Source: Chinchilla lanigera (Eukaryota; Chordata; Mammalia; Rodentia; Chinchillidae). Taken from it: a DNA stretch of 64,000 nucleotides. This document shows, piece by piece, positions 13,614 to 24,829 of the stretch. The notes under the pieces are model-generated. The model was given only the letters and a program-made list of their open reading frames with translations. It did not search any database and was not told the origin of the DNA. The translations under genes were made by a program, and so were the position numbers. Position 1 is the stretch's first letter. Each line of letters begins with the position of its first letter. The stretch spans positions 9,827,333 to 9,891,332 of the forward strand of contig NW_004955473.1 of assembly GCF_000276665.1 (NCBI RefSeq). Reading direction: 5' to 3'.

Positions 13614-13874
13614 AGATAGAGTTCTGTGAAACCCCTCACACTCTGTGCTCTGGCTACCAGACAGACATGCACAGCATTTCTCGGCATGGCTACCAGCTAG
13701 AGATGGGATCTGACGTGGACACAGAGACAGAAGGTGCAACTTCACCTGACCACGCACTGAGAATGTGGATAAGAGGAATGAAATCAGAGCACAGTTCCTG
13801 TTTGTCCAGCCGAGCCAACTCTGCACTGTCCTTGACCGACACTGACCATGAACGGAAATCTGATGGTGAAAATG
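13614..13874 (+). CDS. TENM1: TENM1 (teneurin-1) internal coding exon, cytoplasmic N-terminal domain
   Basis: Teneurin-1 is a type II single-pass membrane protein that acts as a trans-synaptic adhesion receptor; its N-terminal cytoplasmic domain can be released and is reported to reach the nucleus. This exon encodes 87 codons of that domain, roughly residues 73-159 by my memory of human TENM1. Landmark peptides are [51 protein letters not shown] and [16 protein letters not shown], which match TENM1 with only a few substitutions. The acceptor is a long pyrimidine tract ending in ttcttctcag at 13613; the exon begins with AG, completing a split Glu codon, and ends in G before gtaatc (13875). Phase is 1 to 1. 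No stop or frameshift is present. Two Tyr residues in SGYQ and HGYQ and an acidic run follow each other; there are no membrane segments here. The open frame runs on into the intron to 13909, which is not coding. Confidence 0.96.
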
Positions 13875-13907
13875 GTAATCAAACTAAGCTACCTATACTG
13901 TTTACGT

Positions 13908-13944
13908 AAAAAAAAAAAAAAAAAGAAAGAAAAAAAGAAAAAAA
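13908..13944 (+). repeat. A-rich tract just inside the intron
   Basis: About 37 nt of A with a few G, beginning 33 nt downstream of the 5' splice site. No SINE body precedes it, so it is not an obvious retroposon tail; it is a simple A/GA-rich tract. Confidence 0.8.
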
Positions 13945-15283
13945 ACGCACAGAAGAGGTTTTACCCGTTGCTTTGTTTTCCCTTCCTGTATCTGCCGATC
14001 TTTCATTTACTCTGCAGAATGTAGATGTAAGTAAGTAGGACCCTATGGATAACATGTGGACCTAAGTAGCTGGCAGATGGATACATTTATTTATGTTAGA
14101 CAAAATATTTTTTCATTTCTGGGGACCTTCCAAGGGAAATAATTTCATGTAGTCAGCAGTATTATGCATGTCTTATTTATCGCTCACTTTTTATTTTTGT
14201 CTTTTTCCCAGTCCAGCAGTAGTGGGATTTATTATAAAAATACTCATTTCATATATTTTGGTTTTATGTCAATGTATAAGAAATGCACTTATATGGCAAA
14301 CTTAACTGTGTATGTCCTTTCTACTTTGATTCAGATTAACCTATTAAAAGTACAGACAGATTAAAATTAACCAGGTTAGACTGCAATGATTTAAAAACAG
14401 AAGGTGGATTAATATCCACCATTAGCCAGGCAATAGTTACTTAACAGCATTCTCATTATATTGTAATTATATATCATTTTCTTGTAACTTACAGAAAAAG
14501 AAAAAGCTTTGATATGTCAAGAAAGGGTTAATTTGTTTTATTTCTGCTCTCTTGTCCCTACCAAAGAGTAAAATCCTCATAAAAAGCACTCTAATGCTTG
14601 TTAAACACGTTAATCTAGTCTCTACATCACTTCTCTTGTCTAAATTTCATAGGCTCTCATCACCATGACCACAAAGCCTAGTCGGTTAGCAATGGCTAAG
14701 TAGTATTTTCTTATTTAGCAAAGAGGTAGGCAACCATTGGAAGCTTTTTCTATTCTACCTTCTTCTGACTCCTTCAGTCTAGAGTAGATACCACAGGGAG
14801 AGAATTAGGAATAAGTGGTTGCCCACTAATTAGAAAATATTTTCTAAATAAGAAGCCATAACACTTTGTAATATAACCAACTATCACTGGCAGCTTGGTT
14901 GTGAAGATTACTTCCAAGTATGTAATGTATGTATCGCTGACTTGGTCAAGAGTATAAGAGCTAAAGTATGGAAATGAAAAGGAAGCACATGTAGTATCGG
15001 TATGTGTATTCATGTAAGTGGACATGCATTAGAATGGAAGTTAGCAGACATGGGACTGGTCACTGCAGTTTTCTGGACTTTACCTGTCATTCAAGAGAAA
15101 GAATAACCAAAATTATGTGAAATAGAGTGGTATGTCATTTCTCTTATTGCTAACACATCTTGTGCTGCATTGTCCCACGCATGACATGGGAACCTACTGC
15201 ATTTCACTGGGTTGAAACATTAAAATACAAGAAAGAAGTTTCCACACAGGGTTCTGCAAACTCCCTCTGTGAAATCCTCAGTA

Positions 15284-15400
15284 TAAATTTTTTGGGGGGT
15301 GATGAAAATGAGGTAGTGGTGATGGTCACACAACTCTGAAAATGCTAAAATTACTAATTTCTATATGTGAACTATATTTCAATAAAGCTTTTCTCAAAGT
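15284..15400 (+). mobile_element. Old L1 3' end (L1M type)
   Basis: The block around ggtagtggtgatggtcacac and ctatatttcaataaagctt resembles the conserved 3' terminal part of old mammalian L1 (hydrophobic-free 3' UTR with ...tatatctcaataaagct). It lies in the intron 80-200 nt upstream of the 57-nt exon. Confidence 0.6.
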
Positions 15401-15478
15401 GTAACTTGATGAAAGCTTCAGGTGGAAGTTTGAGATAGCTTGCCCAAGGATTAATTAGTAAAATTTTGACTATTGCAG

Positions 15479-15535
15479 GTTTTAAATTCTCTCCTGTTTG
15501 CTGTGACATGGAGGCTCAAGCTGGGTCTGCTCAAG
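15479..15535 (+). CDS. TENM1: TENM1 57-nt internal coding exon with GC donor
   Basis: This short exon continues the teneurin-1 cytoplasmic domain: the split Gly codon G|GT is followed by FKFSPVCCDMEAQAGSAQ and then a G that starts the next split codon. The peptide directly follows SDGENG in TENM1 orthologues, so both the reading frame and the order are as expected. Length is 57 nt (19 codons), phase 1 to 1, so skipping would keep frame. The acceptor is attgcag at 15478 with a poor pyrimidine tract; a possible branch site is ttaat near 15451-15455. The donor is CAAG|gcaagt at 15535/15536, the standard form of a GC-AG donor, with strong complementarity to U1 apart from the C. It was too short for a stand-alone ORF and is recognised from the protein match plus splice sites. 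The downstream proline-rich exon is not in the window. Confidence 0.93.
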
Positions 15536-16072
15536 GCAAGTGCTTCCAAACATTTGACTACAAATTATTTTTACCTTACCTCCTCCCTGACACTTGCCCC
15601 ACAAAGGGGAGTATTGCCCCTCTGATGAATAACACATAGGCCTGATCAATGAACTCGGCAGAGATTAGTCCAGCGGCAGCATATTTTCCTTATTTAAACT
15701 GCAAAATTTCATCATGCATATTTCGGTGGTAAAAAAGATGTAATGGGGAGTGGGGGAAAAGAACAATTTATGATTTCAAGTGGAATGAGAAAACTGACGT
15801 AGCTTGAGGCAGAGGTTGAAATTAGGTTAGGTTGAGCTTAGCTTCTTGACACCCTAGATATCTACTATTGTTTACCCGGGCCTAACCATTCACTGAGTTA
15901 TAGATCTAGTTTTGTAATAATTTCCATTAGTGCCTAGAAGATACACTTGGGCTTTTCTTCCAAATGCTCCTAGCTTGCCTTCAAAATGACATTTTATTCG
16001 TGCCATCAATTATAGATAACACCTTAAAATGAAAACAGTGTTTGTGTTTCTCTGTAAGGCTGTATTTATGTT

Positions 16073-16195
16073 TTTTTGTTGTTGTTGTTGTTTTTTTTTT
16101 TTTTTTTTTTTTTTTTTTTCCGGTACCGGGAACCGAACTCACGACCTTGCGCTTGCCAGGCAGGCGCTTTTGCCGCCAAGCTAAATCCCCAGCCC
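16073..16195 (-). mobile_element. ID SINE, antisense, intact TSD
   Basis: A long T-run (with gtt repeats) followed by ccggtaccgggaaccgaact ... aaatccccagccc. Flanked by the perfect 17-bp duplication aaggctgtatttatgtt (16056-16072 and 16196-16212). Near-consensus, so recently inserted. Confidence 0.95.
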
Positions 16196-16464
16196 AAGGC
16201 TGTATTTATGTTGTCACTCTTCAGTGAGGGGACAACGGTGCTCTACTTTTACCTTTACTGCGCTCACTGGGATTGGCCTGTTTCGCAGAGTTGCTGAAAG
16301 AAACACCTAGAAACAGTTTGCGTTGTTTGGTCTGTGCTGGGCCTTCTCAAGCACTGCTGGTAGGGTCTTCATATCCAATTGCAGTGAATCAAAAATAGGA
16401 GGCTAGCTAACATAAAAAAATGAATAGTACTTGTCACATGTAAGGACAGTATGCACGTTCATTC

Positions 16465-16600
16465 TCAGTGATCAGTATTTCACAATTTCCACACACACTT
16501 TTCATATTTTGTCTCATTTCATCCTAATGATCACTCTATGAAATAGATCTGTTATCATTCCCATTTTGCATATGAGAAAGTGTTAAAAGCCATTCAGAAA
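16465..16600 (+). mobile_element. MIR SINE fragment
   Basis: Contains tcatttcatcctaatgatca, a ttatcattcccattttgcat block and gagaaagtgttaaaagccat, as in the MIR 3' half. Confidence 0.6.
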
Positions 16601-17879
16601 CCAGCTAGCTAAGTGTAATAGATGGTTTCTTAAAGAGGTATTTTTTTTTCTCCCTAGGATCATGTATGTATGTAACATAAATCTGAACAACCCCTTCATT
16701 TCACATCTTATAATTCTGTAGTTCCGAATTTGACTCTTATTATTGTTTTCGGTAAGGAATATGTAATTTGGGATCATATTTATGACATATGATAAAATTT
16801 CACCAATATGGATTCCACAAAATTTCAGACGGTGATAATCAGGCCTGTCTTGCCTTTAAAATTTCCAAAGGTTTTTGCAAAGGAAGTTTGAGTTAAGTTG
16901 AAGATATGAAATGTTCTTTCCAAAGGCAGGTTAATTTGAGAAAACAAATTATTTTCAATGGAGTTAGCTTGTTATTTGTGTACAGAAGCAACTACTTACT
17001 TCTCATTGAGATCATCCATTCATGGAAGTATGATTAAGAGGGCATCTATTTCATTAAACTGAATTTATGTGCACTATTTTGAAGCATAAGCCTGCTTAAG
17101 TTATTTTTATTTTACATTTCAGTATCTCAGATTGTATGCCCTAGTTAGTGTCCATTGCATTCTATTTTGTTTCTGTATTCCTATCCTTTCTAGTTTTGAG
17201 ATTATTGATGAGACACTAGGCACAATTGTTAAGGACCAGGTCAAGGTTATTTAAACCTCACTGCTGTGAATATGCGACAAAAGTAAACATAGGGACAATT
17301 CTTAATTTTGGTGACTTTTCCAACTCAGATTCTGAGAAGTGATTTCAAAGACACAATTTTACTCATCCTAGGAGAATATTGGATGACTTAATTTTTCTGC
17401 TTCTATTTCCAAAAACCTGTCTAAAAGAAATTTTTCTCATTAATTGAACAAGACTTTCAGAATACGTTTCTCATTTTATCAACTCTATTTGGTTGCTCTT
17501 AATTTAAATCTCTCAAATGTTGTAACCCATAAAAAATTACAATAAGTGAAACTTTAAAACTGAAACACTTGGACCACGCACTTCATGTGAGGGGAAGGAA
17601 AATCAACAGTAACAGAAAGCTTTGTATCAGAACATTAAATCACTATGTTTCCACCCATTCAAATTTATCCTAGGTAAACCTTTCATTGTGCATAGAGGTT
17701 TAATTGTCCATTGGGAAATACGTGCAGTTACTCAGGTTAGCTGTATCCTGGGGCCTATGTATGGGCAGTTTGTGCCTGGGTAACATCTGATAGTGACCAT
17801 CATGCTGTCTTTATTGCACTCTTTCCCTGTTCCTATGTTACCTTGCTACCAACATTGCTGTTGATCACAGGCTAATGTT
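16601..17879. other. TENM1: Intron, nothing recognised
   Basis: No repeat or exon that I can support. Confidence 0.45.
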
Positions 17880-18022
17880 AGAGTGTTATATTTTCTAACC
17901 TCACAATGGTTGTTAGTAAGCTCTACACTGGAAACTACTGAAGACAGTGCCTGGTTATAGCTTTAATACTTAGCTACAGGATCCAGAGCATAGTACACAC
18001 TAAATAAATAGCAAATGAGTGT
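17880..18022 (+). mobile_element. L2 LINE 3' end fragment
   Basis: gacagtgcctggttatagct and gagcatagtacacactaaataaata resemble the L2 3' terminus (...gcctggcacatagtaggtgctcaataaat). Confidence 0.55.
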
Positions 18023-18459
18023 TTTTCTGAAGAGGAAAATTAAACTGAGAAATAAAATTTTTTTCATTGCTCTTCTCTGCCTTTGTAAGACTCTTAAGAG
18101 GAAACAGACACTATAATGGATTAGCCCTCTGCTCATCTAACACACATGCATCTGCCTCTGACAAGGGATTTCATGGGCATTTCTTACAATTTGAGAGTCC
18201 TGAGTGTCAACTTCAGTGAATAAGGTAGACTGCAAGGATTAGGTTTGATTATGTATTTGGCCAAATAAAAAACAGTATCAGCAGCTAAATTTGAATAATT
18301 TCCAAGAGTGTGTTTTTCACATACAGCCTGAATGAAGAAGTTGAATTATAAAACAAAAATATATAGAAAGAGGATGAGAATGGAGAGAGATAGGTAAAGA
18401 AAAACCATTTGTAAAATTATGAAGTATAAATTACCAATAATTTATTCATACTTATAATG

Positions 18460-18600
18460 ATATTTCTGTTCAATCTATATTTCTTGAGCACCTACTCTTT
18501 TCCAAGTTCTGTTTTAGATTCTAGGGATGTATGAAAAATGAATAGCACACTCCACAATGTCAAGGAATTTATAGTCATGTTGGAAAGACTGATGCCTTAC
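18460..18600 (-). mobile_element. L2 LINE 3' end fragment, antisense
   Basis: On the + strand atttcttgagcacctactct, ttagattctagggatgtatg and caaggaatttatagtcatgt are the inverse L2 3' end. Confidence 0.6.
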
Positions 18601-19125
18601 TAGTTAGGATGGCTTATTGCAAGCAACAGAAAGCAACTTGAGCTAGTTTAAACAAAAAACAAACTTATTGAAAGGACAGGAGAGTGATCCATGAAACTGA
18701 AAGCAAGAGTGTAGCTAGACCACAGAAAGAATTAGATCAGAAGAATTGCTAAGATTTTGCTTTTTCTTTTGAACCCACTTCCTTCAGCTTTATCTCTGCA
18801 GATCAACTTTTCTCTAAATCACTACCCAAAAGACAGGACTAAAACCCCGTACAGTTTTCCGGTTTATACTTCTTCCATTCAGGGCTGAAGCTAAGGTAGA
18901 ATAGACTTTTTTTAGTGTCATTGTTAAATTCCAAGGAGACAAAATCATTTTTCCAGCTTGACTCAGATATCTACCACTGTTCTCATCAGACGTAAGCAGT
19001 GGGTAAGGTTAGTAGTATAAATATTCCTTTCTACGAGTCCACAAATTTGACTTTTGAAGCAGTTACCAATGAAGGTCAGTTAGTGTCAAGTGGACACATA
19101 AATGCAAAGAGGTCTTTAGGGAGGA
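18601..19125. other. Dispersed-repeat-like stretch, family not identified
   Basis: The run ttattgcaagcaacagaaag and the following segment look like an old mammalian interspersed repeat, but I cannot name it. Confidence 0.3.
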
Positions 19126-19840
19126 AAAACAGAGTTAATTTTATTGGTCATCTGTACTTCTTCTAAGAAGTGTCTGTTCATTTCATTTGCACATTTTCTG
19201 GTTCACTTTTTATTTTAAGGGTATAATTTTCTGAACTCTCTATATATTCTAGATATTAGGCCTCTGAGAAATAGCTGGCAAAATTTTTCCCATTCTGAAA
19301 GTTTTCTTTTAATCCATTGTTTGTTCCTTTGGCCGTGCATAAGCTTTTTAATTTCACATCCTGCCATTTGTTGCTTCTTAGTACTACGCGTGCAACCAGG
19401 GTTCTGTTCAAAGTCGTTAGTTATGCCTATGTCTTCAAGAGTTTTGTCTATTTTATCTTCTGGCAGATTAATTGTTTCTATTTTAATATCCAGGTCTTTG
19501 ATCCATTTTGATTTTATTTTAGTTCATGGTAAAGACAGGGGTCTAGATTCAATTTTTTGCCTGTGTTTTACCAATAATTTTAAGTGAAATAAACCAGACA
19601 CACAAGCACAAACACCACATGGTTTCTTTAATATGGGATACCCAAAGTGTGAATAATGTGAAGAGCAAAATGATAGATAATATAAAAGAGAAAGACAAAT
19701 CCACTGGAAACAGTAAAAGGAACTACAGATGGAAGGTTAGGAGGGAAGGGAGGGCAAGGGGAATTAAAAAGAATTATGCACCACTCACCAACCTGCCACA
19801 GTGAATAAAATCAATGTGTGGGGCAAAGTTGCACTACCAA
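19126..19840 (+). mobile_element. L1 with inverted 5' segment
   Basis: 19126-19582 is L1 ORF2 in inverse orientation (inverse of the segment that includes the ...LISR... region and runs up to a NEQ-like block). At about 19583 the orientation flips to + strand ORF2 end/3' UTR (gtgaaataaaccagacacac, accacatggtttctttaata). This is the product expected from twin priming. The open frames at 19317-19587 are antisense to ORF2. Confidence 0.65.
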
Positions 19841-19989
19841 GCATAAGAGGCTATTTTTAGTACAAGTTAGCACCAACTGAATCCGAGAGCACAAGGAATG
19901 TGAAGCAAGTTATTCAAATAAAAATGCTTATACTAATGCAGTGTACATGAACAGTGTTTCCTGTAGTGAGTGGTTAGAGCAGCTACAGC

Positions 19990-20215
19990 AAGATAGCACG
20001 AGAGTTAGCCACTAGTTCTGTAACTTAACTGATGTTTGTCTTTTAACAGATAAGTAAAGCTCTCCAAGCCTAAATTACTTGGTATATCAAATGGAGATAT
20101 TCCACTTCAAAGTTGGGGGGTTCTCTGTGACTAGTAAATGAGAAAATAAATATAATGTACTTTATAATATAATGAGTCTATTATAATTAAATGTTCAATA
20201 AATGTCTGTTGTGCT
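19990..20215 (+). mobile_element. Probable MIR fragment
   Basis: actagttctgtaacttaact, ccaagcctaaattacttggt and aaatggagatattccac follow the MIR order, and the end aatgttcaataaatgtctgt fits. Interrupted and diverged. Confidence 0.45.
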
Positions 20216-21499
20216 TATCTACCACTCTTCATTTGTTATGCATGGATTATGTGATCTGCACTCTGAGGTGACATTTCTGTTATCAACGATTAGAAACCCG
20301 ACATGTAATGTGACTTCTGAAATATCTGAATATCTGATGCCTAGGAAACTCACTAGGCTAGATGAATTCATCTAGGACTCGTTTCAATCTAGGTAAAAAT
20401 CTTTGTGCTTTCCTTTTACTAAATAACACATCATTTCAATAGTCAACAAATTTGTTCCACTACAACTGTGATAAGAAATTCACTGAAGCATGTCACACCT
20501 GGCTGAGGGGTAACTCATGCTACTGTATCTCCTGTTGTCATTGGACTATCCCCTTAAAGTAGAACTGGGATTTTAGCTATTGGCAAACCATGTTGATTTC
20601 CATAACTGTTAGGCAGCTGAGCTCCTTATGTGATGCTCAAGAAGTTTTACAGGTAAAGGAGTGTCTAACAGAGTCCTACTAAAGCCAGAAGATGCATAAT
20701 TACTGTTTCCTGTTGTGTCTGTACTCTATCACAAAAGCCTGGTAATATAGCACGTGCCTCCAATAACCACCATACCATCATATCCATGCATATGCCATTC
20801 TAACACTGTAGATTTCATCAACGAAAAAGCTGGAGCTGTGAAAAGGTGACTAGACTAACATTTGTGTGTTTTGAATTTATACCTAAATGAGAAGTTGTTC
20901 CTTCAGATATTTGACCTTGTGAGGCCATGTGTGTACATTTAGTTGAGGGAATTGTTTGATTGTTTTACATTTCTTTCCTTTGCTCTTTTGCTTCTTCCTG
21001 GTAATGTAAGTCATAAAGCACACTTCCATAGCAATGATAACAGTTCCTCAGGAACCATCTGAGTGTCACAGAAGTGTGTGAAACAATACAATGACTCTGT
21101 AATAGCCCTGCCATGTAGCTGACATCCTAATGGCTGTGTTGGACCTATTAGACATGTATGAGACAGTGCATGTGACTTTGTAACAGCTCTTTTGGAAACA
21201 TTACATTATCAGAGGACGTGTGTAAGTGTGGGATTACCTTATGTGTGGGTGAGCCACTTCTGTGTTGGCTGTTATGCTCTTAAATTTGAAAATCATGTTC
21301 ATGATTCTGAACTTCCAACCATTATTAATATAAATATAAAAAGCTCGTTTCCATAGGTAATTTTTAACTTGTATCTTTTTACTATTAATGTCACATCAGT
21401 TTTTCTTTTAAAATTAAATCAGTAAAATTAGGTTTAAAGTGAGAAAGTGAAATACCCTCTTCCCTTGCTCTTCACCCTTTTCTTATCATTCTTCAGAGT
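20216..21499. other. TENM1: Intron, nothing recognised
   Basis: No element or exon that I can support. Confidence 0.45.
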
Positions 21500-22125
21500 T
21501 ATTCAACGAGAATAGTGTAAAATATATCATTCTCAAATGTATCAGTGTGTGGTCACCTGGGGTCACATACTACAGAGAATCTAATAACATTTGCTGGTTA
21601 GGATATCCTGTATATTTTCCTGCATTTTTAGTAGAGATCCACGACATTCTTTTCAATAGCTGTATGAGATTCTATTTACTTATGTTTCATGTTTTATTCA
21701 GCAATGCACTGCTGGTATACATCTAGATATCCAGTGCAATAATGCTGCACTTGTGATTTGTGTACAAGTCCTTTTACACACTTCTTGGATAATTTCTTAG
21801 TAGACATAATGGCCCAAGGATATATTAACTTAACATTTGATATAGATATTACAAAGATTTCCCTCTAAAAATGAACTACCAGTGCATCTTCCTACTAATG
21901 CTGTATGAAGGGTGTCTGTTTTTCCATATCCTTATTAATACTTGCAGTAATAAAAAAGATTTCTGATACCCAATTTATTAAATGTGATCTCTTTGTGCTC
22001 TTATTTTGTTTTGGTTTATGCATCATCCTGGGCATCTTTTTGTATATAATTGGCCCATTTCTCTGAATTGGCTGTTGCCATCCTTTGCCACTTTTCCACT
22101 TATAATCAATAAGAGAAAATTTCAA
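21500..22125 (-). mobile_element. Old L1 3' region, antisense
   Basis: Inverse L1M-like 3' segments: tgtatgagattctatttact, aatgctgcacttgtgatttg, ttcctactaatgctgtatga, tccatatccttattaatac. Stops in all frames. Confidence 0.55.
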
Positions 22126-22960
22126 ACACAAAATAGAAAAAGGATATAGAACATAGAAAAGGAAATAAGAATGATTCTCAAACCTATAAAAAAGTGTTTA
22201 GCTTCACTCCTATGATAAATTCATATTAGAACTATGTTATTACTTCTTACCTATAATATTGACAATAATGAAATTTGATAGCATGCTTCTTTGAAAAATG
22301 TGTATGAAACGTCGATTATATAAGTATAAATAGTCTCCATGAAAGAAAATTTGACAGTATCTAACAATAAATATAACTCCTTTGACCCAGCAATTTCTAT
22401 TCTTGCAATTTATCCAGCACATATTGAATGAGCATGCAGTTATATGCATGCGGGTGTTCATCGTCTGCAATATTGCAAAATCAGGCATACCAATCAGCAT
22501 GCTCATCAACAGGAAATCACTTGAATAATTTATGGCATATTAGTATATTCCTGTGGTGAAATATTCTGCAGCCCTAAAAATAATGAGACACATGGTAGGA
22601 GAATTAGCATGGCTCAGGGAAAATTGGACAGGGGGTTTCAACTCCACTGATATGGTTTATTTTTGTTCATATAACATTTTATTGCATAAGCTGCGTGATG
22701 AAGTACAAAGGTGGTTACTCTGTTGCACTTTATACTATTTTATGGGTGCCCAAAATATATTAATACATTTAAAAAAAGCACAATGAGACAACTTTATATG
22801 CATTGAAGTGGAACAATCTTCAAGATGCATCATTAAACAAAAAACACAGGGTCTGAGTCATTGTGTTAATAATAGATACCTGTTCAGTGTAAAAAATATA
22901 TTTCACATTAGAACTCAGTGCACAGTGAATCTATAAATAAAATCTGGAAACAATTTCAAC
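22126..22960 (+). mobile_element. Old L1 3' region, sense
   Basis: Same part of an old L1 as the neighbour but in the opposite orientation: tgacccagcaatttctattc, gctcatcaacaggaaatcac, gtggtgaaatattctgcagc, gaacaatcttcaagatgcat. Head-to-head with the copy at 21500-22125. Confidence 0.6.
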
Positions 22961-23784
22961 AGAAAACACATAATCTTATTATGAATAGCATACTGTGACA
23001 TATTATATTCTGTCCCATTTTCTTCCATTTCTCTATAGTGTTTCAATCTAGGAAATACATTTAATAACTCACTAATAGTTCACAACCTGAAGTTTAAAAA
23101 CCATGATGTTCAATAAAGTACACGTGGTGGGATTTTTAATGGAGCTACATGCATATGTCCTTTTATTTTGGAGGAAATTATTAATTCCTTTTAATTTCGA
23201 TTTAAAACTTTAATCATGAAATAGTCAATAAATGAGTGGAAAATATGATGTACTGAGAACAATACACAGTTGAGAATCAGAAAGTTGAATTACATGAATT
23301 GGTTTTGTGGCATCAGAAGGTGTTCTCTTATAAGGCTTTTTGAAATATATTTTTCCCAGCACATATTTGCCATACATAATGATCACATTCATCATTCTTC
23401 AGAAAGTTTTCAAAATAAATGAGTCATTTTAAATGCTATAGTCAGTGAACTACATGGTGCGGATCAAAACTTGAAAAGAGGTTTTTTTCAGTGCTTTTTG
23501 TTCCTTTTAAACTTTGTGTCAAATATTATTGTTCTTTGTTTAACCTAGTTTTCAAAATGAATGATATGAAAATGTTTTCACAAAGAATGAATCCAAATTG
23601 CCCCTTTTTCTACACCACTTTGAAAAATAGCCAATAATTGCTGCTTACCGAGTTCTTTTTATTGTTTTAAAATAAATGCATAAAGAACCTGAAAACATAA
23701 GAGAACAAAGTTATAAAATAGTCCCTTCATTGTACTTTTCAGTTTTAGTGTTTGTTTTAAATCTTTAACATAAACTTGTGTCCA

Positions 23785-23791
<7 letters not shown>
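22961..23791. other. TENM1: Intron, nothing recognised
   Basis: No element or exon that I can support. Confidence 0.45.

Positions 23792-23825
<34 letters not shown>
23792..23825 (+). repeat. (GT)n microsatellite
   Basis: About 17 uninterrupted GT units. Confidence 0.95.
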
Positions 23826-23826
<1 letters not shown>

Positions 23827-24004
23827 CCTTTGGGAAGTAGGATGGGAAACTATTAGATAATATTATTAATGATATTCTGTTCTTTACAGTACTCAGAAAT
23901 CAACTAGTCATTTTAATCATCTCCATGAAATTGTAGTTCCACATGTAAAAAGAATATACATATTTCTTTACTTGAAAAAGCAATGTGTAGAAATCAAGTT
24001 CCTG

Positions 24005-24008
<4 letters not shown>

Positions 24009-24040
<32 letters not shown>

Positions 24041-24223
24041 NNNNNNNNNNNNNNNNNNNNNNNNNNNNNNNNNNNNNNNNNNNNNNNNNNNNNNNNNNNN
24101 NNNNNNNNNNNNNNNNNNNNNNNNNNNNNNNNNNNNNNNNGTTTTTCTCAGGTACCAGGAATAGAACTCACTACTTTGCGCTTGCCAGGCAGGGACTGTA
24201 CTGCTGAGCTAAATCCCCAGCCC
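24009..24223 (-). mobile_element. ID SINE, antisense, with assembly gap in its tail
   Basis: A T-run of over 30 nt runs into N (24041-24140), then caggtaccaggaatagaact ... aaatccccagccc. TSD caagttcctgtctt (23995-24008) and caagttcttgtctt (24224-24237), 13 of 14 identical. Open frames through the N run are artefacts. Confidence 0.9.
24041..24140. other. Assembly gap (100 N)
   Basis: Exactly 100 N, a conventional placeholder size, sitting inside the poly-T of an ID insertion. The true length is unknown. Confidence 0.98.
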
Positions 24224-24829
24224 CAAGTTCTTGTCTTAGAGCAGAAGCGGGGCATAGATGTGTTGTTATCTAGTGGACAAGCAGTTTTATATTTCCAAGT
24301 TTTCTGAGAAAATTAGCAGTCATAAAACAAAAAGACAGCTGCATGTAATATATACCAGACCGTTTTCCTTTGAAATCAAAAACATGTATTTGTCCTTTTA
24401 TAAATTAACAATGTATGCCTGATTGTGTTTCTATGATCAAAGGAGTATGATATTTAGTAGCTGAATTTAAATAATATTTCCTTACGCACCAATGTCTATA
24501 GATTTAATTTTTGTTTTCAATTTTATTGCCACTATTGTCTAGAAATTTGAGTGTAAGTACTTTTCATTTATTATGTTAGTAAGTGCAAATATGGTTTTCT
24601 AAGACAACTTATCCTTTATTTTCAGTGTTCCTTGGCAAATTTATATTTGCTGAAATAATTCTAAATCAAGAGAGACTGTGTGGCCTATAAAAAAATTTCA
24701 TGTAATCGTTTAAGCCCCTTTACTGTGAGAAAACTGGCAGCCTTTGTGGAATAATCCAAAAGTGTCTCTTCTACCACATGTTTTATAAAGTGACTACTAC
24801 TATGAAACAAGGAACCAGACAAAAAGTAG

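Larger units (their letters stand above)
13875..15478 (+). other. TENM1: TENM1 intron between the two coding exons (1604 nt)
   Basis: GT-AG phase 1 intron (gtaatc ... ttgcag). It contains an A-rich tract starting 33 nt after the donor, and an old L1 3' end at about 15284-15400. The remainder looks unique; I see no further exon in it. Confidence 0.9.

Noticed and set aside
13875..13909. Extension of the TENM1 frame past GENG
   Set aside because: A consensus donor gtaatc follows the split Gly codon, and the true continuation FKFSP is found at 15479.
23972..24307. 111-codon frame across the N run
   Set aside because: It is poly-T (poly-Phe), unknown bases and an inverse ID body.
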